From Trachelipus rathkii (taxonomy: Eukaryota; Arthropoda; Malacostraca; Isopoda; Trachelipodidae), in the NCBI GenBank assembly GCA_015478945.1, contig JABUQX010023002.1, positions 1 through 38,168 of the forward strand: a stretch of 38,168 nucleotides of DNA, read 5' to 3'. A model generated the notes under the pieces. That model had not been told where the DNA came from, searched no databases, and saw only the letters and a program-made list of their open reading frames with translations. A program made the position numbers and the translations under genes. Numbering within the stretch: position 1 is the stretch's first letter; each line of letters begins with the position of its first letter. Positions 11,736-21,800 of the stretch are shown here, one piece after another.

Positions 11736-11894
11736 TTCCAATCACAAAAATAATTTACATAAATAGCTTCCTCTACGCTGATTACGAAATTGTTTTTCTG
11801 TAAGTGTTCGTACTTTTCGAGGATATCATGTGTTTTGTTCATTGTGGGTATTAACTTTAATACGCCGGATTAAGAATATGTTATTGGTTTGTCT

Positions 11895-12027
11895 GTTTTG
11901 GTAATGTAGCTCTCCCTTCTCGTCTCCGTCTCTCTATCTCTCTCTCTCTTTCTCTCTCTCTGCTCTTCTCTCTTCTCCTCTCTTCTCTCTCGTCGTCCTC
12001 TCTCTCTCTCTCTCTCATCGTCGCTGA
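11895..12027. repeat. CT-rich tract
   Basis: Polypyrimidine repeat of TCTC units with GTCGTC interruptions. It mirrors the GA tract at 11313-11345 and forms the outer right end of inverted-repeat element copy A. Confidence 0.85.
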
Positions 12028-12064
12028 GTGATCAGAAAACTAGCAAACGACAAAGTAAAACAAA

Positions 12065-12200
12065 TTAGATATGATATATATTATTATATAATATATATAT
12101 ATATATGATACGATATATATATAGTATATATTATATATATATATATATAGATATATATAATATATATATATTATAATATTATATATAAATATCTATATAT
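12065..12200. repeat. AT microsatellite
   Basis: (AT)n with slips, to the right of inverted-repeat element copy A. Confidence 0.9.
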
Positions 12201-12561
12201 TTTTGTTGAACTTCACAAATTTCTGCTGAATTTATTTTATCATGTAAATAGAATTAATTTCTACCGTCTAATACAGATTATATTTCATAACCGTTAAAAT
12301 AATTTAAAAGATTTTCAGTCTTTTTCGCGTACCTAGAAAAAATGACCAAGGAGTTAGACTTGTACCATATATTAAATTATATAGTGATATTGTATATAAT
12401 ATAATATTATATATATAATATATATAATAATTATATATAATATATAATTATATCTATATATAGATATATTAGGAAGGTATTTCTAACAGGGGGCTCTGTC
12501 CCCTGTACCCCCCGGCCTATGAGTGGTTAGATGACTTAGTATATATATAAGTAGTATATAT

Positions 12562-12600
<39 letters not shown>

Positions 12601-12797
12601 CTATGTTATATTATAGTAATATAATATGAGTGGGGTGTATATATCTATTAGTATATATATGATAGTATAGTATAGTGTTATATATATATGAAAAAAGAAA
12701 AAGAAAAGTTAAAACACAAGCAATCGTAGAGAAACTTCCCCTAAAATGCAGTTATTGTGACACCAAAAAATTTGTTAGATGTTCTTAACAGACTTAT
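12201..12797. repeat. AT tracts with a small GC-rich insert
   Basis: Two AT tracts (about 12368-12475 and 12538-12690) flank a short GC-rich block at 12480-12520 with GGGGGCTCTGTCCCC and CCCCCCGG words. This is a further example of a GC-rich islet between AT repeats. The remaining sequence is unassigned. Confidence 0.7.
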
Positions 12798-13072
12798 TTG
12801 ATTTTATATTTAATTGTAATACATTTGCAGTTATAGCTGCTGCAAAATTTTGGAAAATGAGGTGTATATGCCCTTTTAATCTAAATATACCAAATTTGAA
12901 CATTTAGAATTATAGAAAGTGGCTAAAAAAGTTGCTAAATGTCGGTTAAAGGCGTTTTTTTACACTTAAAATTTAAGTTGTATCTTACTTTTAATACAGT
13001 GAGCAGACGTTATTGTGCAAAAATTTTTGAAATCGGAGCACATAGGCTTTATCTAAGAAATTCCGGATAGAG
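12798..13072 (+). repeat. Dispersed non-coding repeat, copy 2
   Basis: Second copy of the repeat at 8112-8370, same orientation. It starts with TTGATTTTATATTTAATT, then carries ACATTTGCAG, AAAAAGTTGCTAAAT, GGTTAAAGGCGTTTTTT, and a second AATACAG...GAAATCGGAG...CTTTATCTAA block. Small indels separate the copies. It also runs directly into an AT tract on the right, as copy 1 does. Confidence 0.75.
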
Positions 13073-13156
13073 TATTAGTATATATAATATATATAATAGA
13101 TATAATATATATATATATATATTATATTATATATATTGTGTATATAATAATATAAT

Positions 13157-13209
<53 letters not shown>

Positions 13210-13220
13210 GAGTAATAGTA
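13073..13220. repeat. AT microsatellite
   Basis: (AT)n tract immediately after dispersed repeat copy 2. Confidence 0.9.
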
Positions 13221-13605
13221 CTTTATATATCCCCCTATGATCTATGAAGAAATTTCAGATAATTTAATTAATTGAATAAATATGTATAAGAGTAAAACTT
13301 TAAGGGAATAAAATGTTTTAATACTAAGAGTTTTTTCTATGGAGAAATTAAATTCAAATATGATCATAAAAGGAGAACTATGTATTTATTGAGGAATTTG
13401 TCAAGCCGGAAATTTTTTTTATTCGTCGACGTATTAGCGCGTGCCGTAATCAGAACTCAAAAATGTTGCCAGATTTCACAATATAAATATATATAATAGT
13501 ATATATATATAATATAATATAAATAATAATAATATATTATATATAATATATATATATATATAGATATTATATATATAATATATATTATATATGTTTATAT
13601 ATATA

Positions 13606-13815
13606 GGGGGCTCGAGACGACGGGGAACATAGGGGGGACGTTTTCCTTACCCCGTTAGGGCGGGGGTGGAGGAACCCCCGCGACAGCCAAATACCAAAGA
13701 GCGGGGTTCCGGAGACCTCCCTGGAGGGGGGGAAATAGTTACCTGTCATTCACCGGGAAAGGCCGAGAGACCCCGACTCTTTCCATCTTTGCGGTTTACT
13801 CTTGGGTATTCCTTT
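13606..13815 (+). repeat. GC-rich core unit, left arm of palindrome
   Basis: Begins GGGGGCTCGAG and ends GGGTATTCCTTT at the palindrome centre. It is the same unit as 11508-11735, in the same orientation. Confidence 0.8.
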
Positions 13816-13820
13816 AGTTT

Positions 13821-14043
13821 AAAGGAATACCCAAGGGTAAACCGCAAAAGATGGAAAGAGTTGGTCTCTTCGGCCCTTCCGGTGAAGCGACAGGGTAATG
13901 ACTAATTTTCCCCCCGGGGAGGGTCCCTCCGGACCCCGCTCTTTGGTAATTGTGGTGTCGCGGGGGTTTTCCTCCGCCCCGCTGCCCCTACGGGTATGGC
14001 AAACGTCCCCCCCTAGTGTTCCCCGTCGGTCTCGAGCCTCCCT
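13821..14043 (-). repeat. GC-rich core unit, right arm of palindrome
   Basis: Reverse complement of the left arm, starting AAAGGAATACCCAAGGG and ending GTCTCGAGCCTCCC. Arm identity is high near the centre and lower toward the ends, with small indels. Confidence 0.8.
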
Positions 14044-14225
14044 ACTTTGGCTGTAATACTTAATATATTATAGTATATATATATATATATATATATATAA
14101 TAAGTATATATATATATATATAATAATATATTATATATATATATATATATATACTATATATATATATTAATAGTTTAATATTGTGAATCTGGCAACATTT
14201 TCCAGTGTTGTATTTACGTCACGGC

Positions 14226-14454
14226 TCAAAGTCATGAAGGGACAGTTGTCCGATTTTTGATATCTGCTCTTTTTGTAACCTTATGCTTTGCCTGATTTTC
14301 CAATAAAAAACTAACTTCGTAATGCAAATGACATATTTCCCTAAAAGTTTTTACCTGTTTTTCACAACTTTTTACATTCTAATTAATAGTAAATTTAATA
14401 TGCCAAAATTTAAGCTTGTAGATCATAAGGTATCACTAAAGTAACTTGTCCATC
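14226..14454. other. Unassigned spacer
   Basis: AT-rich sequence without a recognisable feature, lying outside the palindrome. Confidence 0.35.
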
Positions 14455-14650
14455 TAATATGATATATATATATAAATATATATATTATTTATATATATTA
14501 TATATATATATATATAGTATAATATAATATATATATATATATATATATATAGGTAATACTATAGACAGGTAGTATTATATAATTATGATATAATATATAA
14601 TATATATATATAATATATTAATAGTATGATATATATATATATATAGTTAA
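14455..14650. repeat. AT microsatellite cluster
   Basis: Several (AT)n runs separated by short interruptions such as GGTAATACTATAGACAGG. Confidence 0.9.
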
Positions 14651-15559
14651 CATAATACTTGAAACAGTTTAACGATTTTCTATTTTACGGTAGCCTACCT
14701 TAAAGGTAGCTTAAAGCTAAAATCAATATTAGCATTTACATTGTAAAATTAGGAAACAATGATTACCTTTCAATAATGTTAGTATCTCTTCAAGATTAAA
14801 TTTCCTTAAAAATTCTTCCATTCTTTAAAAGTAGGCACTACAATAACATTGAACGTTAAACCCAAATAACATACGAATTCGTAAATCGACTAATGACACT
14901 ATGACATTTTCTAACATCAAGACTTCAGGACCAAGGAAAATGTGTTATTGCAGTAATGCCAACTTGCCATAGGTTGCCAACTAACATTACGTGATAATAA
15001 CATTTTTTATTGTATTAAGAGTTAGAAAAATTAGTTAAGAAAAAAATCAAGAAAAGTCTCCAATGGTAAAACATTGATCTAAAGAATTATACATGCATAT
15101 ATACGTAAAAAAAAAAAAATAATCACCAAGAAAAGAGGATTTTTCGGTGTTATGAAAGTGTTCCCTTCCGAACGTTCGATTCGTCCGCGCATCTAAGTAA
15201 CGATATTAATGTGTTTTAATATTTTAGAATTTTTAAGACCAATAACTTAGCTTCTTTATATGAGTTGCACATGGCGTGGGGGTTACTATTGTAATAATCG
15301 AACATGTTTAATGACGGAATTGAGTTTTTTTTTTTTACTTTTTAATTTGTCATGTCGTATAGAAGTATTCTGCGCAACAAAGAAAGAAGATTTAAATGAC
15401 CCGAATCGCCCTTCCTTGATATAATAAAAACTCTTCAGTACTGAAAAAAACCATCTATTAGGGTATCATAGATAGGCCGCCTGTGAGGAATGTGATTCAA
15501 GTGATCCGGACTTCCCGTTTTATGTATACTAATAATGTGAGTGATTCAAGCCATAGGCA
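14651..15559. other. Unassigned AT-rich region
   Basis: About 900 bp without a convincing gene. There are A and T homopolymers at about 15107-15119 and 15326-15337. The words GTGATTCAAG and GTGATTCAAGCC recur near 15490 and 15541. I see no protein motif on either strand. Confidence 0.4.
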
Positions 15560-15561
15560 CC

Positions 15562-15621
<60 letters not shown>

Positions 15622-15720
15622 TAGTTATATAGTATATATATAGGTATATATTATATAATATATATTATTTATATATATAGTTATATATATATAGTTATGA
15701 GTATATTACTATAGTATAAT
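15560..15720. repeat. AT microsatellite
   Basis: (AT)n tract of about 160 bp. Confidence 0.9.
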
Positions 15721-15944
15721 GGCCACCTCACACAAAGGCACAATCCATAGTCTTGAAACTGGACGGCTGAGCTACAAAAAAGATAAAAAAAAAGTAACAA
15801 CATTAGTGGGAATCAGCAGTCGACTTCTACGTTAGGGAAACACACGCTTTGTTTTTTTTTATTTATTTTTTTTTTCAAGAACGGTAGGTCATATTTATAA
15901 TTTTTCTTTTTTTGAAGATTGCCTATGGCTAAATGTAATGATGA

Positions 15945-16170
15945 GGCGTAAAATTTTTATTACTTTTGTTTTTAACCCCAACACTCACGGTCGTCAGGGG
16001 TAACGGGGGACTCCACCCCCGTAAATATACGCTGGGGTTGCATGTTTTTTTACTGTTTATATAACTTTTTGTTTTCAGACCAAACCACTCACGGGCTCGG
16101 GGTGTAGGGGGTGGGCCCCCCGAAATATCCGACTGTGGCTTTGAATTTTTTTTCGATGTTTTTATGGCAT
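15945..16170. repeat. G/C-rich tandem duplication, about 110-bp unit
   Basis: Two diverged copies lie in tandem. The first carries CACTCACGG, GGGGGACTCCACCCCCGTA and AAATATACGCTGGGGTTGCATG. The second carries CACTCACGGG, GGGGGTGGGCCCCCCGA and AAATATCCGACTGTGGCTTTG. Both are bounded by T-rich linkers. The minus-strand frame of 88 codons at 15929-16195 spans both copies and shows the duplication as two Gly/Pro-rich blocks (GGPPPTP, GWSPPLP). It has no known domain and is probably non-coding. A possibly related single unit lies near 22440-22500. Confidence 0.65.
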
Positions 16171-16227
16171 CTACTAGAGGCTGAATTCTGCGCAAAAAAA
16201 TTTAAAATCCTGCACCTACTGATCTTG

Positions 16228-16242
16228 GAAAAAAAAAAAAAA
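16228..16242. repeat. A homopolymer
   Basis: Run of about 15 adenines. It could be a retrotransposon tail, but no element could be tied to it. Confidence 0.7.
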
Positions 16243-16354
16243 AAGTGTGTTTGGAAATTGGACAATGTTTTCGATATTTAAATAGTTTTTCTTTTTTTTT
16301 TTGTAAGCTATAGTGAGTTTTAAGATATGGATTGGTGCTTTTGTGGAGGATTGA

Positions 16355-16455
16355 CCTATATATATATATATATTAGTATATAGTATATATATATGTATAT
16401 ATATATATATAGTAAATAATAAATAATATATATATATATATATAATTATATATGC
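16355..16455. repeat. AT microsatellite
   Basis: (AT)n tract of about 100 bp. Confidence 0.9.
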
Positions 16456-16489
16456 GACCAAGAAATTTATTTGATCATTATGAATAAGT

Positions 16490-16735
16490 TTCGTTACCAT
16501 TAAAATAATTCAATTTGGTTACAGAACATCTATAAATTTGGTTACGAAAACAACCAGCATTTATTTCCAGTTACTAATTTGTCTAACAAAAGTCGATTAG
16601 TTAGAGCAGCTAATATTATTTGGTTAAAATTCGGTGTTTATTATCAATAACAAAATATTTTCATTAACATAACCAATTTTTTGTCAATAAGCTCTTAACC
16701 AAAATAATTTGTTTATCATAAACAAACCAAGTTCT
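16490..16735. repeat. Cluster of TTTGGTTA words in both orientations
   Basis: TTTGGTTA occurs at about 16514, 16538 and 16619, and its complement TAACCAAA near 16696, with a variant near 16671 (TAACCAAT). ATTATTTGGTTAA near 16615 and TTAACCAAAATAAT near 16695 form an inverted pair spaced about 65 bp. The function is unknown; it may be a small inverted-repeat element or chance in AT-rich DNA. Confidence 0.4.
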
Positions 16736-17129
16736 TTCAGTGCACCAAATCAAGTATAAAGAAAAAATTATTGAAGCATATATCATAAAAAATTCAGGGA
16801 ACTTCAATAAACAAGACAGTGAGCTAAAAATTGACTTCATTCAGAATATAGCATTAGGATTGTCAAGAAAAATAAAAAAAATAACATCCAACTAAAAAAA
16901 TTTATTCTTTGCTTAAAATTTATGGAATGAACCTCTTACTCTGAATCAAGGTCTGAAAAGAAAGAGACAGACGAAAAGCTAGAGTGGGCCCGTCATTTTG
17001 TGGCCATTATATTTATTTGTTATATAGCAATGTAAATTATTTGATATTGTTTTGTGAAATATTTAATATGTTTTAATAAAAAGTTGTAAGAATAGTTGAA
17101 TGAATTAAAGGGCAATCAATCCTGTTAGT
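16736..17129. other. Unassigned AT-rich stretch
   Basis: No open frame, RNA gene or repeat is recognised. Confidence 0.4.
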
Positions 17130-17764
17130 ATATTATATATTAATAATATTATATATATATATACTATATATATATTTATATATATATATAATTATATATA
17201 TATTATATATAATATATATATATATATTATATATAGTAATCAGATATTATTATATATATATAATATATATAATTCGGTTTATATTGTTATCTGGTTACTT
17301 TGTATCTTTTGTGTATTGTATTCGGGAATGGGTCTGGATAATTTGAAAAATCGTTACTCAAACTAATATATATTAAGTTTTTATTTTATATTTATTTTTT
17401 ATTATATATTATATATATTATTTATATTCTATATATTATTATATATATATTATATATATAGTTTATATAATATTTATATTATTTTTTATTATTTATATAT
17501 ATTTATTATAGTTATTATTTAATTATTTATTATATATATATTTATATATTATTTAATAATTATTATTTATGTTTTTATTATTTAACTAAATGGTACCGAT
17601 TTATAGATTTTTTTACTATCTCGGGCTCTTCTCTCTCTTTCTTTCTGCTGGTCACATCACTTTCTCCTCTCTTTCTCTTTCTCTTATTTATATTATATAT
17701 ATAGTATTAATTTAATATATATATATATATATTATTATTGTATATTATATATAAGTATATTATA

Positions 17765-17795
<31 letters not shown>

Positions 17796-17800
17796 AATAA
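17130..17800. repeat. AT and ATT microsatellites with short CT tract
   Basis: AT tracts at about 17130-17275 and 17685-17800, TTA/TAT-rich sequence at 17360-17580, and a CTCTTTCT-rich block at about 17626-17685. Short ordinary spacers separate them. Confidence 0.85.
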
Positions 17801-18234
17801 ACTTAAGTAGTCTCCCCTTATTTATACATAAAGAGAGTAACTACGAGATCATAGGCAAACAATATAAACAATGTTATACTCAATTCACGCACACACACAC
17901 CTATACACACGCAGCACACACACACACACTAGCATTACATTACACATTTCAAGATGACCGCTATTTGATTTGAGCACGAACAGTCATCTTTTTTAATGGA
18001 TTGAAAATATAGCGTTTATTTACTTGCGAGATGATTCTTATAACTTTTATTTCAATTTTTTAAGCATTACTCTTATATTTATTAATGTAAGTATTCATTC
18101 ATGTTGAAGCCATTTTGCGCAAATAAAAATAAGAGATAATTATCGTAAATTATGACATTTTGCGAAAGATCATCGTTTATATAAGTTAATCGTGCTGAAG
18201 CACAAGCAGCACGAAGTATAGGAGTTCTCGCCTC
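17801..18234. repeat. Unassigned spacer containing a CA repeat
   Basis: A (CA)n run interrupted by CTATACACACGCAG occupies about 17886-17930. The rest of this stretch shows no gene that I recognise. Confidence 0.7.
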
Positions 18235-18535
18235 CGATATATATATTATATATATATATATATAGTATATTATAGTATATATTATATATATATTATATAT
18301 ATATTATATTATATATATTATATTATATATTATATATATATATATATATTATATATATATATATATATATTATGTTAGTATATTATATCATATATATATT
18401 ATAATATTAGTATATTTAATATATAATATATATATAATATCTATATTGATTATATATATATATCTATTAGTAATTAGTAATATTGATTATATATATATAT
18501 ATATACGTATATAGATATATATATATATTTTGTTA
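18235..18535. repeat. AT microsatellite
   Basis: Imperfect (AT)n tract of about 300 bp. Confidence 0.92.
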
Positions 18536-18674
18536 TAATTTCTGTATGAGTTTGTTTCAAACGGACAGGTTACATATCTATTTTGTGTTTTAGATGTGGT
18601 TTTTTTTCCACCATGGCAATGTGGCCTTGCAAAAAATATTTACGCGTCATGCTTGTCGTTTGTTTGTGTCAATC

Positions 18675-18734
18675 TCTCCGACTCCGACTCCGACTCCGAC
18701 TCCGACTCCGACTCCTACTCCGACTCCGACTCTG
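18675..18734 (+). repeat. CTCCGA hexanucleotide array
   Basis: About ten units of CTCCGA in tandem, with one CTCCTA variant and a final CTCTGG. The unit length is a multiple of three, so all three plus frames stay open and read Ser-Asp, Thr-Pro or Leu-Arg repeats (frames at 18583-18832). The context has no start, domain or flanking exon that supports translation. Confidence 0.9.
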
Positions 18735-19016
18735 GCTATTCAAAATTGCTTGCTTCTTTTGCTTCTACGTCTTTTTCAGCCAATGATTTGACTCCGTTCC
18801 CCATCCAAGGTTTTCCTGATCAAAATATTTGAAAAGTTATTAAAAAGGTTAAGCTATAGTTAACTACATACATTGTGAAAGATAGAAATGGAATAGGGGA
18901 CAGAAGTATACTTTGTGGAACACCACCATTAAATGTTAATCAGATGCACCTCAAACAAAAACTGCAAAAATTGATAAATTTGAAAGTAAATTAGAAAAGA
19001 GTTAAGAAAATGAAGG
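18735..19016. other. Unassigned spacer
   Basis: Ordinary AT-rich sequence between two tandem arrays. No gene is recognised. Confidence 0.4.
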
Positions 19017-19225
19017 AAAACTCCCGAAGAAGGGGGATTAGGGAGAACTGAAGAAGGGGATTAAGGAGAACTTCTGAAAAGAGAGATTAAGGAGAACTCC
19101 TGAAAAATGGGAATAAGGAGAACTCCTGTAGAAGGGGGATTAAGGAGAACTTCTCAAAAAGGGGTTTAAGGAGATCTCATGAAGAAGGAGGAATTAAGAA
19201 AAACTCCAGAATAAAGGGGGATTAT
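19017..19225 (+). repeat. Minisatellite, unit about 27-29 bp
   Basis: About seven imperfect copies of a purine-rich unit, approximately AAGGAGAACTCCTGAAGAAG followed by GGGGATT. Copies differ by substitutions and 1-3 base indels. Each contains GGAGAACTCC, a short interrupted inverted repeat (GGAG ... CTCC). Confidence 0.85.
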
Positions 19226-19344
19226 CAAGCGCTAGCATAAGTCATATCCTGTAAAAAATTTTGAGTATGTCAAACACAACCACATGCTACTTCCAATATT
19301 CCGCTGAATGAGTGAATGGTCTCTACTCACTCTCTTCCTCGTCT

Positions 19345-19366
19345 TCTACACTCTCTCTCTTTCTCT

Positions 19367-19434
<68 letters not shown>
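19345..19434. repeat. CT microsatellite
   Basis: Nearly pure (CT)n of about 85 bp, preceded by looser CT-rich sequence from 19321. Confidence 0.95.
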
Positions 19435-19619
19435 AATATCATCAATTGATGTCATAGTAACATAGTTGAGAAAAGAAGGTCATTCTTAAATTAGAAGTCG
19501 TGCTACTACGTTAACTGCTATAATTTTATTAGTTACTTTTGAAGTATGAAGTTAGAAATGATAACCTTTTACTAAACTAACAACTTATAATATTTATCTA
19601 CTACTATATATAAACTCAT

Positions 19620-20150
19620 TATTGATATCTATTAATATAATTATTATTATTATTATTATTTATTATTATGTATTATTCATTATTATTAATTTAATTATTA
19701 TTATTTACTTATATTAAAATAAACCTTATTAAAATTATATAGCATTAATTATTATTATTATTATTATATTAAAGTGACACTACTTACTACTATCTACTAC
19801 TCCTGCTCCTACGTTCTAACTCCTACTCCTGCTTCTATCAATAATAATATAATAAAATAATAATAATAAAGATGAATGAGATAATTTAAATCCTACTACA
19901 TATAATAATGAATGACATGCAAAAATAAGTATATGAATAATAATAATTCTTTTAACATAACCAAAATATAATAATAATAATAATTTTAAAAATAATAAAT
20001 AAAAATAATTAATAAATAATGTATAATTACATAATTAATAAATAATAATAATTAATAATTAATAAATAATAATAATAATAATAATAATTAATTAATAAAA
20101 TAATACATAGAATAAAATAATTAATGAAATATAATTAATATAATGAATTG
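19620..20150. repeat. TTA/AAT trinucleotide-rich tract
   Basis: TTA-rich repeats (19620-19770), a CTACTC/CTCCTA block (about 19780-19840), then AAT-rich repeats (19840-20150). The strand bias switches from TTA to AAT across the middle, so the halves are roughly inverted relative to each other. Confidence 0.85.
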
Positions 20151-20649
20151 TAACAATTTGAGTTTGATAAAACAGAACAATCTGACTTACGGAAAGTTGA
20201 CAGGGTAAAACAGCAGGGAAAAGGGGAATTTTAGCAGGATTGTAAGAGTTAGAGAATAATGGGAAAAGGGAGTCGGAAAGCTTGGAAAAGAATTATAATT
20301 GTAACTGTTGATGGATAAAAGTTCTGGCTCTATTCTGAACACTAAAATCGCATTTAGGGGGGCGGTGAGTGAGGGATGGAAAACTGAAAATTGAGTCAAA
20401 GATAGGAGGGGAAAAAGTAGATCCATGATAAATAGGAAAATGTGGGAAAATGGGAAAGGGAGCTGAGTAATTATAAAAAAATAAGTAGTGTTATAATTGT
20501 GAAAGAATTTAATAATGTTTGTACAACACGACAGTCACAAAGCGAGAAACTCTAAATACGCTATATTAATGAAAAAAATCTTCAAGTTGATTTTTTGTCT
20601 TCAATGAAGTCCTACATATTATTAATTAGATCGTTCGTTTACAAATACA
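20151..20649. other. Unassigned spacer
   Basis: AT-rich sequence. A 79-codon minus-strand frame at 20187-20426 is rich in Leu, Pro, Ser and Phe and shows no motif. I do not call it a gene. Confidence 0.4.
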
Positions 20650-21800
20650 ACCTACTATATTTTCTAGATCTAGTGTTATGGTTTTCAAATAAACTTACGA
20701 TATTACTTTTCTAATCAGGGTAGGTTTCAAATAAACTATCATTATTATTTCTAGTATCAGGTTAGTGGTTTCTCTCAATAATATCTAACAAGTTAGGGTT
20801 AAGTTTCAGATAGTAAACCTACAAATAGTTTCTAGATCAGGTTACGTTTTCATAATAAACCTAACATTTACTTCTAGATCAGTGTTAGGTTTTCAAATAA
20901 ACTTACAATTATTCTGATCAGGTTAGGTTTCAAAATGACCTACTATTTCTAGATCAGGTTACGTTTCAGATATAAACCTACATATTACTCTAGATTCAGG
21001 TTAGTTATTTCAAAAATGACCTATATATTTCTAGACAGGTTAAGTTTCAAATAGAAACATACTATATTTTCAGATCAAGGCAGGTTCTCAAATTAAACCT
21101 ACATATTATTTTTCTAGATTCAGGTTAGTGTTTCAAAAAACACTCACATATTATTTTTAGCCATCAGATAAGGTTTTCAAAGTAAACCTCATATTATTTC
21201 TAGACTCAGGTTACGTTTTCAATATAAACCCCTACACATTATTATCTAGATTCAGAAGTTAGGTTTCACAATAAACTTACAATATTATTTCACCTAGATC
21301 AGTGTAGGTTTTTCAAAATAAACTACATATTATTTCTAGATTCAGGTTAGGTTTGATCATAAACACCTACATATTTTTCTAGATTAAGGTTAGGTTTTCA
21401 ATAAACTCTACAATAAATTATTTTCTACGATCAGATTATTTTTCAAATAAAACCTACAAGTGAAGTTCATGTTCAGGTTAGATTTGAAATAAACCTACAT
21501 TTTTCTAGATCAGGTTAATATTTCAAATTATATATAAACTATTACATATAATTTTAAATATCAGGTTAGGTTTCAAATAAACCTACATATTTTTATTTCA
21601 GAATACAGATATGGTAGGTTTCAAACATACAACCTACATATTAATATTCTAGATCAGGTTAGAGTTTGAAAATAAACCTACATATTTCTTCTAGATCAGT
21701 TAGGTTTCAAATAAATCACATATTATTCTAATCAGGTTAGGTTTCAAAATAAACCTACATAATTATTTCTTGATCAGGTTAGGTATTCAAATAAACTCTA
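20650..21800 (+). repeat. Hairpin-bearing minisatellite, unit about 40 bp
   Basis: Roughly 27-29 imperfect copies. The consensus is TCTAGATCAGGTTAGGTTTC followed by AAATAAACCTACATATTATT. Within each unit TAGGTTT and AAACCTA are reverse complements separated by CAAAT, so single strands could form a 7-bp stem with a 5-base loop every 40 bases. Copies vary mostly by 1-2 base insertions or deletions, giving unit lengths of roughly 36-50. The array ends where ordinary sequence starts at about 21800. The two halves of the stem contain the TTAGG/CCTA words of arthropod telomeres, which may be coincidence. It is non-coding. Confidence 0.92.

Larger units (their letters stand above)
11313..12030. mobile_element. 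Inverted-repeat element with GC-rich core (copy A)
   Basis: About 720 bp with inverted outer arms around a GC-rich core. The left end is a GA tract, then GCGACGACGC, CTACATTACC, and ACATGATCTCGG with GACACTCGTACGAGAAA near 11445-11480. The right side carries the reverse complement in mirror order: CTGTAAGTGTTCGTAC near 11800-11816, GATATCATGTG, GGTAATGTAG near 11901-11910, then a CT tract with CGTCGT near its end. The core at about 11508-11735 starts with GCTCGAG and G runs and is shared with the elements at 13.6 and 26.1 kb. No transposase is present, so this looks like a non-autonomous MITE or foldback element. Target duplications could not be identified because both flanks are AT repeats. 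Confidence 0.65.
13440..14225. mobile_element. Nested palindromic (foldback) element
   Basis: A large inverted repeat centred at about 13818. Inner arms are two GC-rich core units head to head (13606-13815 and 13821-14043), separated by only about 5 bases. Beside the centre CTTTGCGGTTTACTC is mirrored by GGGTAAACCGCAAAAG. Outside these lie AT tracts on both sides (13480-13605 and 14055-14170). The outermost arms are AAATGTTGCCAGATTTCACA (13461-13480) and its complement TTGTGAATCTGGCAACATTT (14181-14200), with weaker similarity continuing through CGTGCCGTAA and TTACGTCACGG. There is no transposase. It resembles a foldback or MITE-type element or an inverted duplication. The open frame at 13666-13905 simply crosses the palindrome and is not a gene. 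Confidence 0.8.

Noticed and set aside
13666..13905. 79-codon frame across the palindrome centre
   Set aside because: The translation is of one arm followed by its mirror image, with no known motif, and homologous cores at 11.5 and 26.1 kb do not preserve the frame.
20650..21800. CRISPR-like array of 40-bp units
   Set aside because: Units are contiguous without spacers and vary all along their length. It is a minisatellite.
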